Shown here: one piece after another, positions 56,724 to 64,000 of the stretch
How the letters are laid out: each line of letters opens with the position of its first letter
How positions within the stretch are numbered: position 1 is the first letter of the stretch
Source of the DNA: Komagataeibacter diospyri
GTDB taxonomy: Bacteria > Pseudomonadota > Alphaproteobacteria > Acetobacterales > Acetobacteraceae
Reading direction: 5' to 3'
DNA length: 64,000 nucleotides
NCBI RefSeq assembly: GCF_006538165.1
Contig: NZ_BDLU01000037.1
Location: 117,432 to 181,431, forward strand
Translations under genes and position numbers: made by a program
Notes under the pieces: generated by a model
The model's database searches: none
What the model was told of the DNA's origin: nothing
The model's input: only the letters and a program-made list of their open reading frames with translations

Positions 56724-57728
56724 ATGCCGCAGCAGGTTGCCGTCATTACCGGAGCGGGCGCAGGCATCGGCCGCGCCACAGCACGCACGCTGGGTCGCGC
56801 GGGGTGCGATGTCGCCCTGCTGGGCCGTAACCGTGACCGGCTGAATGATGCGGCGGCCGAACTGCGTGAACTCAATGTGCGCACCCATATCGTCTGCGTC
56901 GATGTGGCCAACGCGAAGGCTGTCGAGCAGGCTGCCGAGGAAATCGAGGAAACACTGGGCGCCATCACCCTGTGGATCAACTGTGCCGGCGCCAGCGTGA
57001 CCGGACAGGTCGCGGCCCTTGATGCCGATGAAATCCGGCGCGCGACCGAAGTGACCTATCTTGGCACCGTCAACGGCACCCGGTCCGCACTGGCGCGGAT
57101 GCGCAGGCGCGGACATGGCACGATCGTCAACCTTGACCGTCTGGCCAGCCTGCGTCCGCCACCGCTGCAAGCCGTGGAAAACGGTGCACGGGCCGCCGTG
57201 CGCGCTTTTTCCGAAAGCATCCGCCCCGAAATCCTGCATGATGGCGACCGTATCCATATCGCGCTGGTCCATCTGCCCTCCATCAACACGCCGCGCTTTT
57301 CATGGACGCGCAACCATACCGGCAAGCGCCTGAAACCGATGGGTCCGGTATACGAACCCGAAATCGCCGCCGAGGCGATCTGCCGCGCCGCCTTCGGGCG
57401 TGAACGTGACATCTGGGTTGGCCTGTCGGGCGTGCGCAACTGGGCACTGGCCACCTTCCTGCCTGGCCTGTCCGACCGCTGGCTGTCGGGCAGGGGCTAT
57501 GCAAAGCAGATGGAAAAGACACCGGTCGCGGGCAACGAACCTGATGACCTGTATGAAACCGTTCCGGGGGCCTATGCCGCCCATGGCCGTTTTGACATGA
57601 TTACCCGCAAGGGCATGCCCCTGCTGCTGACCAGCCGCCATGCGCAACTGGCCACCGTGACGGGGCTTATGGGTATTGTGCTACTGGCGCTGCGCCGCAG
57701 GCGGGGCCAGGGCACACCCGGAAAGTAA
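56724..57728 (+). CDS. SDR-like protein with degenerate active site and C-terminal membrane tail
   Basis: The Rossmann fold of a short-chain dehydrogenase is clear: TGAGAGIG at 9-16, NCAG at 86-89, and the helix AAVRAFSESIRPEI. At the positions of the usual Ser-Tyr-x3-Lys set there are Asp/Arg (138-139), Glu152 and Arg156, so normal reductase chemistry looks impaired. Total length is 334 residues, about 80 more than a classical SDR, with a likely membrane helix near the end (TGLMGIVLLALRR). GGGGAG precedes the ATG at 56724. It could act as a binding protein or as an unusual enzyme. Confidence 0.85.
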   Translation: MPQQVAVITGAGAGIGRATARTLGRAGCDVALLGRNRDRLNDAAAELRELNVRTHIVCVDVANAKAVEQAAEEIEETLGAITLWINCAGASVTGQVAALDADEIRRATEVTYLGTVNGTRSALARMRRRGHGTIVNLDRLASLRPPPLQAVENGARAAVRAFSESIRPEILHDGDRIHIALVHLPSINTPRFSWTRNHTGKRLKPMGPVYEPEIAAEAICRAAFGRERDIWVGLSGVRNWALATFLPGLSDRWLSGRGYAKQMEKTPVAGNEPDDLYETVPGAYAAHGRFDMITRKGMPLLLTSRHAQLATVTGLMGIVLLALRRRRGQGTPGK

Positions 57729-57730
57729 TA

Positions 57731-57768
57731 AACGTTTTTGGGCGCCGCCTTTTTTTCAAAAAGGCGGC
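57731..57768 (+). repeat. Gene-end palindromic repeat, copy 3
   Basis: Three bases after the SDR stop codon the plus strand reads AACGTTTTTGGGCGCCGCC, then the stem GCCGCC-T7-C-A5-GGCGGC (57744-57768). It is in the same direction as the gene it follows. It also sits 3' of ispE on the other strand. Confidence 0.78.
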
Positions 57769-57820
57769 ATTCTTTAAAGCCTTTATGATTTGCAGGATAT
57801 TTCACCTGTCATTGTAAGTA

Positions 57821-58747
57821 TCACGCAGGCAGCGAATCGGCGCAGGGTTCCAGGCGTGCCCCCGTGCGGCACAGATCACCTGCCCAGACCCACCATTTTT
57901 TCTGACGCACCGCGGATTCGGCGGCCTTTGCTGCCTCCGGGCTGTCAAACAGGGCGAAACAGGTCGCGCCCGACCCGCTCATCCGCGCAAGGCGACAGCC
58001 AGGGGCCGCACGCAGGGCGTCCAGCACGGTCACGATTTCAGGGCAGATGGCGCAGGCCGCATCCTGCAGGTCATTGGTCTGCGCGGACAGATCACGCACC
58101 ATGTCCGCCAGTGTCTTCCACTGCGCGGGCAGGCCGGCACGCGGCGTGAAGCCGGGCGCACGTGACCTGAAGACCTGCGGGGTGGACACGCTCTGCCCGC
58201 AATTGACCAGCATCATACCACAGGGGGGCAATCCGGGGGCCGGGGTCAGTTCTTCCCCGATTCCTTCCATGCGGGCAGGTATCTGGTCCAGGCACACCGG
58301 TACATCAGCTCCCAGACGGGTCGCCAGCACCATGAGATCGGCACGGGAGATGGACAGGCCCCATGCCTTCAGCAACAGCCGCAGCGCCGCCGCCGCATCA
58401 GCCGACCCCCCGCCAATGCCAGATGCCACGGGCAGTTCCTTGCGCAGCACGATCTCCACATCCGGCAGATGACACGCCACATCCGGCCCCACATGCGCGC
58501 GCAGCAGCGCGCCCGCGCGTACGATCAGGTTATCGGCGCAGTCATCCTGCAACCCCGGGGCGAACGTCCCCTCGATCCGCAGATCAACCCTGCCCCCGCG
58601 TCCAGTCCCCTGTTCCAGCCGCAGTTCATCAGCCGCACCTGCGAACACGGCAAGGCTGTCCAGCAGGTGATAGCCGTCATCGCGCCGTCCCGTGACATGC
58701 AGGTACAGGTTGATCTTTGCATGGGCCAGTTCGCGTAGCGGGGACAT
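57821..58747 (-). CDS. ispE: 4-diphosphocytidyl-2-C-methyl-D-erythritol kinase
   Basis: IspE phosphorylates CDP-methylerythritol in the MEP route to isoprenoids. The 308-residue GHMP kinase has the ATP loop ELPVASGIGGGSADAAAALRLL, the N-terminal AHAKINLYLHVTGRRDDGYH region and a C-terminal MSGSGATCFALF. Its start codon shares one base with the stop codon of the TPR gene, so they are probably co-expressed on the minus strand. Confidence 0.96.
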   Translation of the reverse strand: MSPLRELAHAKINLYLHVTGRRDDGYHLLDSLAVFAGAADELRLEQGTGRGGRVDLRIEGTFAPGLQDDCADNLIVRAGALLRAHVGPDVACHLPDVEIVLRKELPVASGIGGGSADAAAALRLLLKAWGLSISRADLMVLATRLGADVPVCLDQIPARMEGIGEELTPAPGLPPCGMMLVNCGQSVSTPQVFRSRAPGFTPRAGLPAQWKTLADMVRDLSAQTNDLQDAACAICPEIVTVLDALRAAPGCRLARMSGSGATCFALFDSPEAAKAAESAVRQKKWWVWAGDLCRTGARLEPCADSLPA

Positions 58748-60588
58748 CAGTGGTGGGTTCCATTTGCCTGTGAAGGGGAAGATGCGGGAGAAAGCGCGGG
58801 CCGCAGATCAGCCGGAAGTGCTATGCCGGGACGGGCCGCATTGGCCTGCCATGCCTTGGCATAGGTCAGGGCCGCCGTGATCTTGCGCCGGTCCATGGGA
58901 TCGGGCTGGAACTGGATGGCGTTCTGCCATTCATTTACCGCTTCCAGCCTGCGACCCGCCATCCAGTACGCAACGCCAAGGTGGTAATTGATGGCCGGGT
59001 CCTGTGGCATCTGCTCGGCAGACTGTTCCAGCAGCGGCAGGCCTTCGGCCACGTGGCCAAGCCGCATGAGCACCCAGCCCACGCTGTCGCGGATCTGGTT
59101 ATCGGACGGGGCCAGCGCCAGCGCACGCCGCAGGTAGGTTTCCGCCTGAACGGGATCTCCGCCATGTTCAACCATGGAATATCCGAGGTAGTTCAGCAGT
59201 TCAGCCTCGTTCGGCGAAAGCTGGAGGGCATGCAGCAGCAGCGCGCGCGCCTGTGGCCAGTGGTTCTGCCGCTCCTGCGCTATGGCCTGACCGAACAGCA
59301 GCCGCCAGTCATCACCTTCCAGCTGGTGGGGGGTCAGGGTCACGGCATGCTGGTAGGCATCCAGCGCTTCCGCCCATTTCTGCTGGTCCAGCAGCGCATC
59401 ACCAAGGCTGGACCACAACATGCGGTCATCAGGGGACTGCCGCAGCAGGTCGCGCAGTTCCTGCGCCGCCTGTTCCTTATGCCCCATCACGACATCAAGG
59501 TCGGCCTGTTCGGTACGGTAGACCGGCAGCAACGGGTCGTCCGCCGACGCGCCATCCAGCGCCTCCCGCGCCTGCCGGTCCTGTTTGCGCAGATGCAGCA
59601 TGGAGGACAGCAGCAACCGGGCTTCCGAATCCGCCGGGTCCAGCATCAGCGCCATGCGCAGCATCATCTGCTCGGTGCCGCGCAGGGTGCCGATCTCCAT
59701 CGCCATATCGGGCGGCTGGTGATCATCATCCGGGCCGTCATGTGTATAAAGCTGCTGATCGATCAGCAGGGCGACCAGCCCGTATGCCTGCGCCAGCCCC
59801 TGCGTTGCATGGGTCACCACCGGGCGCTGGATCATGGCCATGATGTTGGCGCGCGCCGCTTCCAGCACCGGCATGCCCGCGATACGCTGATTGACCAGCG
59901 ACTGCGCATCGGCCTCGTGCCCCTGCGTCACCAGCCACCGCGCCATGACCAGCGAGGTAAACAGGTCCCCGCCCGTCATGCCGCCAGCCTGCCGGAACAG
60001 TGCATCAGCCCGCATCTTCTGGCCCGACAGCTGGGCGACCAGCGCGGCATGAAGGGTGTAATATCCCCCCAGCGTACGATCCTGCCGGGCGGTATCAAGG
60101 GCGGCCAGCGCTTCATCCGTCCGGCCCGCGCCCTGCAATGCCCATGCGCGCAGCAGCGGGCGCAGCAGGGTCATGATCTGGTCGGCAGGCGCACCCTGGT
60201 AGCTTGTCAGCGCCTCATCCCATTTTCCCGCCAGGGCCGCGGTATTTCCCAGCACCAGCGCGGACATCACGCCGGGTGTCTGGGTACGCGCCAGGATTGC
60301 GGCCTCCGGGCGGCCCGCAAGGATGCTGTAATAAAACGCGCGTTCGCTGAACAGGTGATATGCGGGGGCCAGCCGCGCAGCATTGCCAAAAGCCTGCGCC
60401 GCGCTGGCGTTATCACCCTCGCTGGAGGCAACGCTGCCGACAAGCAGGCTGGTGGCCAGGTCCTGCTGTCCCGCGTGGATGATGGCTTCATCCGGGGTTG
60501 CTGCGTGTATTTCGCGGTTGGGAATCCCGGCGATGAGCGGTACAACAAGGGAGGCCACGACCATGCGTGACAGACGAGGTAAGAGCAT
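58747..60588 (-). CDS. TPR-repeat protein, probably exported
   Basis: From the ATG at 60588 the product is 613 residues. A signal peptide or N-terminal anchor ends near EIHA (about residue 29). The remainder is a series of tetratricopeptide-like repeats (for example ALLHALQLSPNEAELLNYLG and ALALAPSDNQIRDSVGWVL), which build a protein-binding solenoid. The long frame reaching 61443 is not coding there because it runs through the opposite-strand glycosylase gene. It precedes ispE. Confidence 0.85.
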   Translation of the reverse strand: MLLPRLSRMVVASLVVPLIAGIPNREIHAATPDEAIIHAGQQDLATSLLVGSVASSEGDNASAAQAFGNAARLAPAYHLFSERAFYYSILAGRPEAAILARTQTPGVMSALVLGNTAALAGKWDEALTSYQGAPADQIMTLLRPLLRAWALQGAGRTDEALAALDTARQDRTLGGYYTLHAALVAQLSGQKMRADALFRQAGGMTGGDLFTSLVMARWLVTQGHEADAQSLVNQRIAGMPVLEAARANIMAMIQRPVVTHATQGLAQAYGLVALLIDQQLYTHDGPDDDHQPPDMAMEIGTLRGTEQMMLRMALMLDPADSEARLLLSSMLHLRKQDRQAREALDGASADDPLLPVYRTEQADLDVVMGHKEQAAQELRDLLRQSPDDRMLWSSLGDALLDQQKWAEALDAYQHAVTLTPHQLEGDDWRLLFGQAIAQERQNHWPQARALLLHALQLSPNEAELLNYLGYSMVEHGGDPVQAETYLRRALALAPSDNQIRDSVGWVLMRLGHVAEGLPLLEQSAEQMPQDPAINYHLGVAYWMAGRRLEAVNEWQNAIQFQPDPMDRRKITAALTYAKAWQANAARPGIALPADLRPALSPASSPSQANGTHH

Positions 60589-60687
60589 GACGCCAGAATC
60601 TACCGCGTGCGGCGTCCGCTGCCAAACCCTGCGCATGAGGGCAGGACGGCGCGTGCATGCGTTGCCTGTGCGGGATATATCCATCCG

Positions 60688-61542
60688 ATGACTGATTCCC
60701 TGTCCCTGTTGCGCCTGTATGTCGAATGGGGCGCCGATGACGCACTGGACCCCTGCCCACATGACCGGTTGGCATCCGCACCCACAATAGACGACCGTTC
60801 CCGACCGACACAGCCCCCCCCCATACAGCCAGATGCGGGGAATGGACATAAAAAACACCGCCCGACGCCGCCCCCGCCACGCGGGTCCGCCACCCTGATC
60901 GATCAGGCCGTGACAACGGCGCGGGCGGCGGCACAGGCCGCGCGCACGCTGGCGGAACTGCACGCCGCCATCCGCGATTTCGGGGAATGCAGCCTGCGTG
61001 ACACCGCAACCAACAGCGTATTTGTCGAAGGGCCGGCAGAAGCCCCGCTCATGCTGATTGGCGAAGCCCCCGATGCGGATGAAGATCGCAGCGGCCACCC
61101 CTTCGCGGGGGAAAGCGGGGCGCTGGTCAGCACCATGTTCGCCAGTATCGGTATTGAACAGGCCAGCCTGCTGCGCGCACCGGTCATTCCGTGGCGGCCC
61201 CCAGGGGGCAGGCCGCCTTCCGCCGCCGAAGCGCGGATATGCCTGCCCTTCATCCAGCGCGCGATCGTGCTGGCGCGCCCCGCGCGCGTGGTCCTTATGG
61301 GCAATCTGCCGGTGTCGGTCCTGCTGGACCAGCGCACCACGGCGGCACGCATGCGTGGCCGGTGGCGTGACCTGCCCCTGCCTGCCGAAAGTGCGGATAA
61401 GGGGGCAACCCAGCCCATGCTGCAGGCGTTGTGCATGCGCCATCCACTGCAGTTGCGCGCCAGCGCCACAGCCCGCCGTGACGCATGGAAAGATATGCTT
61501 CTGATCCGCGAAGAAATCGGCAATATTCCTTTAAGATCATAA
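60688..61542 (+). CDS. Family-4-like uracil-DNA glycosylase with incomplete Fe-S ligands
   Basis: The 284-residue product has family-4 motifs: GEAPDADEDRSGHPFAGESG (active-site motif A), RPPGGRPPSAAEARI and the late MRHPLQLRASATARRDAWKD (motif B-like HPxxLLR position). A long Pro-rich N-terminus (about 22-70) precedes the domain. Family-4 enzymes use four cysteines to hold an Fe-S cluster. Here only Cys101 and Cys185 remain; the other positions are Phe98 and Trp169. The cluster is probably lost. It diverges from the TPR gene. Glycosylase activity is likely but not certain. Confidence 0.83.
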   Translation: MTDSLSLLRLYVEWGADDALDPCPHDRLASAPTIDDRSRPTQPPPIQPDAGNGHKKHRPTPPPPRGSATLIDQAVTTARAAAQAARTLAELHAAIRDFGECSLRDTATNSVFVEGPAEAPLMLIGEAPDADEDRSGHPFAGESGALVSTMFASIGIEQASLLRAPVIPWRPPGGRPPSAAEARICLPFIQRAIVLARPARVVLMGNLPVSVLLDQRTTAARMRGRWRDLPLPAESADKGATQPMLQALCMRHPLQLRASATARRDAWKDMLLIREEIGNIPLRS

Positions 61543-61725
61543 AATGTATTATCATAATCGTTCCAGGCCATTAGCTTGGAACAAAACAGATATTCATTGC
61601 ACATCAAGTATATGTTTTTCACTGTTTACATATAGTTCCCGCATCTGTTCTGAAAACTTATTTACCGCCCTTCAATACGATATCTATTGCTTTCCATTCG
61701 CGCAGGGCTTACATCCGGCTCCGCT

Positions 61726-63702
61726 ATGCGAGGGACAATCAATACCCCCCATCACGCGGTGACGGCCTTTCTGGCTGGCGCCGCATTTCTGGCAGGGGCA
61801 GCGTTCGCGCCGCTTCGTGCCCAAACAGTGGAAGCCGGCAGGGCGGATCAGGATCCTACCCCCCACGGTGACCATAACGAGGAAACGGCGCTTGCCCTTC
61901 CGCGCCTGCCCGCACATGGCAGCGCCGGGCTGCCGCGTCCCCTCACGCCCGATGACGTAAGCCGTATCCGCCGGGTGTTCCGGCTGCAGGCTGATGGCAA
62001 GTTCGATGCCGCCATCCGTGAAACGGCCACCATCCACGATGATACCCTGCTGGGTGACATCCTGGCCGCGCGTTACCTGAACCCGGCCTACCACGCCAGC
62101 CCGGGACAGCTGCGGCTGTGGCTGCGCACGTTCTCCGGCCTGGCTGATTCGCCCGCGATCTATTCGCTGCTGTCGTCCATGCCCAACCGGGGTGGCCCCC
62201 TGCCCCCGGCGCCCGCCCATAACGCGCTGGACAGCAGCCACCCGCCACAGCATATCCACCTGCCCGAGGAGGATGATCCCTCCCTGCGCGTGTTCACCCG
62301 CAACAGCCTGCTGGACCATACGGTGCGCGATCGCGCCGCACAGGGGGTGAAGGGGGCACGCAGCGCCCTGCACCTGATTGCGGTGACGCCGGGCATGAAC
62401 GACCTGTATGCCGCGCACCTTCAGGCGGAAATCGCCATGACCATGTTCAGCAGCGGTGAAAACCGGCTGGCCATGACGATTGCACGCAACGCATTTGAAA
62501 GCTCCGGCCAACGGCTGGGGCTTGCAGGCTATGTGGCCGGTCTGGCCGCATGGCGTCAGGGACGGCCCGACGTGGCCGAACCCCTGTTCGAAGCCGCGTC
62601 GCGCGCCAGCCTGACACCGGGCAGCATCCGCGCCGGCGCCGCCTACTGGGCCGCACGCGCCCATCAGGCGACGGGTGACGTGGCGGCTTACCAACCGTGG
62701 CTGCACCGCGCGGCCGCAGCCCCGCATACATTCTATGGCATGCTGGCGTCACAGATCCTTGGACTGCGCACGCCAGCCCCAAAATTCACCCGTACACCCA
62801 ATACCATCGGCCCGAACGCCGCCATGACACTGGCGGCCGAACAGCAGACCATCCACGCGGGCAACCGTGTACTGGGTGAAATCGATATCGAGGCGGTCGC
62901 CGCCACACCGGCAGGACGTCGTGCCTTCGCCCTGCTGCAGGTTGGCGAGCGAGACCGGGCGGAAGCCACCCTGCGCCGCATGTGGCCCGATATCCAGAAC
63001 GACGCCGCGCTGTGCCATTCCACCCAGATGGTGGCCGACGCCATGAACATGAAGGACCTGTCGGCCCAGATGCTCATGCTGATCGACACGAACGAAAGCG
63101 AGCACAGCACCTATGCCTCCCGCTTTCCCCTGCCGCCGCTGCAGCCCGCACATGGTTTCCGCATGGACCCGGCACTGGTCTATGCGCTGACACGGCTGGA
63201 ATCCAATTTTGACAGCACCGTGGTTTCCGGGGCTGGCGCGCGTGGCCTCATGCAGCTTATGCCCGTGACGGCCTCCTTCATCACGCACGACAAGGACCGT
63301 TTCATCCGTCGTCCCGCAGACCTGCATGACCCTGCGACCAACCTTGATATCGGGCAGAACTACGTGCTGTACCTGGCCCAGCGGTCCACACAGAGTGGCG
63401 GGAAGCACGTACCCCCGGGTGGCGACATGATCCGCATGCTGGCCAGTTACAATGCGGGACCGTCCGCCATTTCACGCCACAACGCCACGATGGACGAAGG
63501 GGAAGACCCGCTGCTGTATATCGAAAGCCTACCCAATGCCGAAACACGTGATTACGTCCGACGGGCCTTCACCTTCCTGTGGATCTATGCTGACAGGCTG
63601 GGGATTGCAGCGCCTTCACTGGAAACACTGGCGCGCAATGAATGGCCCGGTTTCGATGCAGAAATCTCCATGACAGGCCATGCCGGCCACACCATTCACT
63701 AA
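61726..63702 (+). CDS. slt: Soluble lytic murein transglycosylase
   Basis: This is an exported peptidoglycan hydrolase that cuts between MurNAc and GlcNAc with 1,6-anhydro formation. A signal peptide ends near LRAQ (about residue 33). A long helical superhelix domain covers the middle. The C-terminal catalytic domain includes ALTRLESNFDSTVVS, with the catalytic Glu in RLESNFD, then GARGLMQLMPVTA and ASYNAGPSAISRHN. The 658-residue length fits Slt70-type enzymes. The ATG at 61726 is preferred to a TTG at 61687. A strong terminator follows. Confidence 0.94.
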   Translation: MRGTINTPHHAVTAFLAGAAFLAGAAFAPLRAQTVEAGRADQDPTPHGDHNEETALALPRLPAHGSAGLPRPLTPDDVSRIRRVFRLQADGKFDAAIRETATIHDDTLLGDILAARYLNPAYHASPGQLRLWLRTFSGLADSPAIYSLLSSMPNRGGPLPPAPAHNALDSSHPPQHIHLPEEDDPSLRVFTRNSLLDHTVRDRAAQGVKGARSALHLIAVTPGMNDLYAAHLQAEIAMTMFSSGENRLAMTIARNAFESSGQRLGLAGYVAGLAAWRQGRPDVAEPLFEAASRASLTPGSIRAGAAYWAARAHQATGDVAAYQPWLHRAAAAPHTFYGMLASQILGLRTPAPKFTRTPNTIGPNAAMTLAAEQQTIHAGNRVLGEIDIEAVAATPAGRRAFALLQVGERDRAEATLRRMWPDIQNDAALCHSTQMVADAMNMKDLSAQMLMLIDTNESEHSTYASRFPLPPLQPAHGFRMDPALVYALTRLESNFDSTVVSGAGARGLMQLMPVTASFITHDKDRFIRRPADLHDPATNLDIGQNYVLYLAQRSTQSGGKHVPPGGDMIRMLASYNAGPSAISRHNATMDEGEDPLLYIESLPNAETRDYVRRAFTFLWIYADRLGIAAPSLETLARNEWPGFDAEISMTGHAGHTIH

Positions 63703-63722
63703 CAGGTCTATTACATTCATTG

Positions 63723-63761
63723 AAAAAAGGGGCATCCCCGGCAACGGGATGCCCCTTTTTT
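63723..63761 (+). terminator. Rho-independent terminator after slt
   Basis: GGGGCATCCC (63729-63738) pairs perfectly with GGGATGCCCC (63746-63755) around a seven-base loop. It is flanked by an A-run before and a T-run after, so it can work on both strands. Confidence 0.92.
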
Positions 63762-63790
63762 ATGCTGGACTGCCTGCAAGACGTCTCCGC

Positions 63791-63868
63791 GTGGCGCTTT
63801 TTTCAAATAACTTAAAAGAACGCCACCTTTTCAAAAAAGACCGCACCCAGAAACTTTTTTCTTTTATC
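63791..63868 (-). repeat. Gene-end palindromic repeat, copy 4, decayed
   Basis: On the minus strand it reads AAGTTTCTGGGTGCGG, then a T-run and the arm GGTGGCG (63821-63860). The stem is imperfect compared with the other copies. A second pairing, GTGGCG (63791-63796) with CGCCAC (63821-63826), is possible. It points as if a minus-strand gene had ended near 63868, exactly where the insertion sequence begins. Confidence 0.65.
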
Positions 63869-63869
63869 A

Positions 63870-64000
63870 GGGCCTGTTGGGAATTATCTTGAATTGATGA
63901 TTGCGCCAACGAGATAGATCATGGCTTCGAATGATCTGTCTGTTTTTTCGCTGCGCATGGCGATGCGCTTGAACTCCTTGAGCTTGCAGAAGAAGTTCTC
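63870..64000 (-). mobile_element. Insertion sequence end, IS5 family (IS1031-like), cut by window edge
   Basis: The transposase gene ends at 63884, and the sequence GGGCCTGTTGGGAATT just outside it looks like a terminal inverted repeat starting at 63870. It is preceded by TCA, which fits the TNA target duplication of the IS1031 group. The other end of the element lies beyond the window, so this assignment is inferred from one end. Confidence 0.7.
63884..64000 (-). CDS. IS5-family transposase, C-terminal fragment
   Basis: The last 38 residues of a transposase are visible, reading ENFFCKLKEFKRIAMRSEK and then a hydrophobic LVGAIINSR end. The FFCKLKEFKRIA pattern is the C-terminal DDE glutamate (YREK-like) region of IS5-family transposases, where the E carries the third catalytic residue. 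The rest is beyond position 64000. Confidence 0.78.
   Translation of the reverse strand, partial: ENFFCKLKEFKRIAMRSEKTDRSFEAMIYLVGAIINSR

Noticed and set aside
58981..60570. A 529-residue plus-strand frame opposite the TPR gene
   Set aside because: The minus-strand TPR repeats explain the region; the frame is a mirror of them.
60589..61443. 5' extension of the TPR gene beyond 60588
   Set aside because: It would run through the divergent glycosylase gene, and the ATG at 60588 gives a proper signal peptide.

Overview
The window reads as a core chromosomal segment of an acetic acid bacterium (Acetobacteraceae, Alphaproteobacteria). The best fit is Komagataeibacter, Gluconacetobacter or Acetobacter. 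Coding DNA is GC-rich and short intergenic islands are AT-rich. The genus-level hint comes from a Zymomonas-type pyruvate decarboxylase, a quinone-dependent D-lactate dehydrogenase, a catabolic acetolactate synthase/decarboxylase pair, an OprB-type sugar porin and an IS1031-like (IS5 family) insertion sequence at the right edge. No plasmid, prophage or CRISPR signature was seen.

Region 1 (1-18990, all minus strand) is a long housekeeping block. In transcription order it is secA, yebC, ruvC-ruvA-ruvB, ybgC, tolQ-tolR-tolA-tolB-pal, cpoB, tilS, ftsH, folP, glmM, thiD and a CtrA-family response regulator cut by the left edge. It covers protein export, Holliday junction resolution, envelope constriction (Tol-Pal), tRNA modification, membrane proteolysis, folate and cell-wall precursor synthesis. 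The left-edge regulator has an eroded receiver domain, and a TTAA-N7-TTAA box lies upstream of it.

Region 2 (19238-34028, mostly plus strand) holds a parvulin foldase, argJ, an RDD membrane protein and a large MscS-type channel. The channel overlaps a 2-oxoglutarate dioxygenase, which in turn overlaps an SGNH-like membrane-anchored protein. A four-gene Mla-type lipid ABC transporter follows. Next come tRNA-Gly(CCC) on the minus strand, a SAM-II riboswitch ahead of metZ, then apaG and folE.

Region 3 (34129-45725) contains a DJ-1/PfpI protein, moaB, an OprB porin, an aminoglycoside-phosphotransferase-fold kinase and a Nudix hydrolase. It also holds a pyruvate-node cluster read alsD, alsS, dld, pdc. 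This cluster connects lactate oxidation to acetaldehyde and acetoin.

Region 4 (45725-63702) holds a lipoprotein, cbpA-cbpM, a CPA1 antiporter, a DUF2272 lipoprotein, a rhodanese diverging from a cysteine synthase, and an OmpR/EnvZ-type pair whose kinase has a Gly/His/Pro-rich sensor loop. It continues with an OsmC protein, a YqaA protein, a membrane-tailed SDR without the usual catalytic residues, ispE, a TPR protein, a family-4-like uracil-DNA glycosylase lacking two of four Fe-S cysteines, and a soluble lytic transglycosylase. The right edge enters a transposase.

The most unusual non-coding feature is a short repeat beginning AAAGTTTTTGGGTGCCGCC. It occurs at four loci, once as an inverted pair. 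Where the neighbouring gene is visible, each copy lies just 3' of it and points the same way, as a mobile or conserved terminator would. The left edge, the right edge and all promoter assignments are limited by the lack of tools: similarity searches, structure prediction and RNA data were not available.
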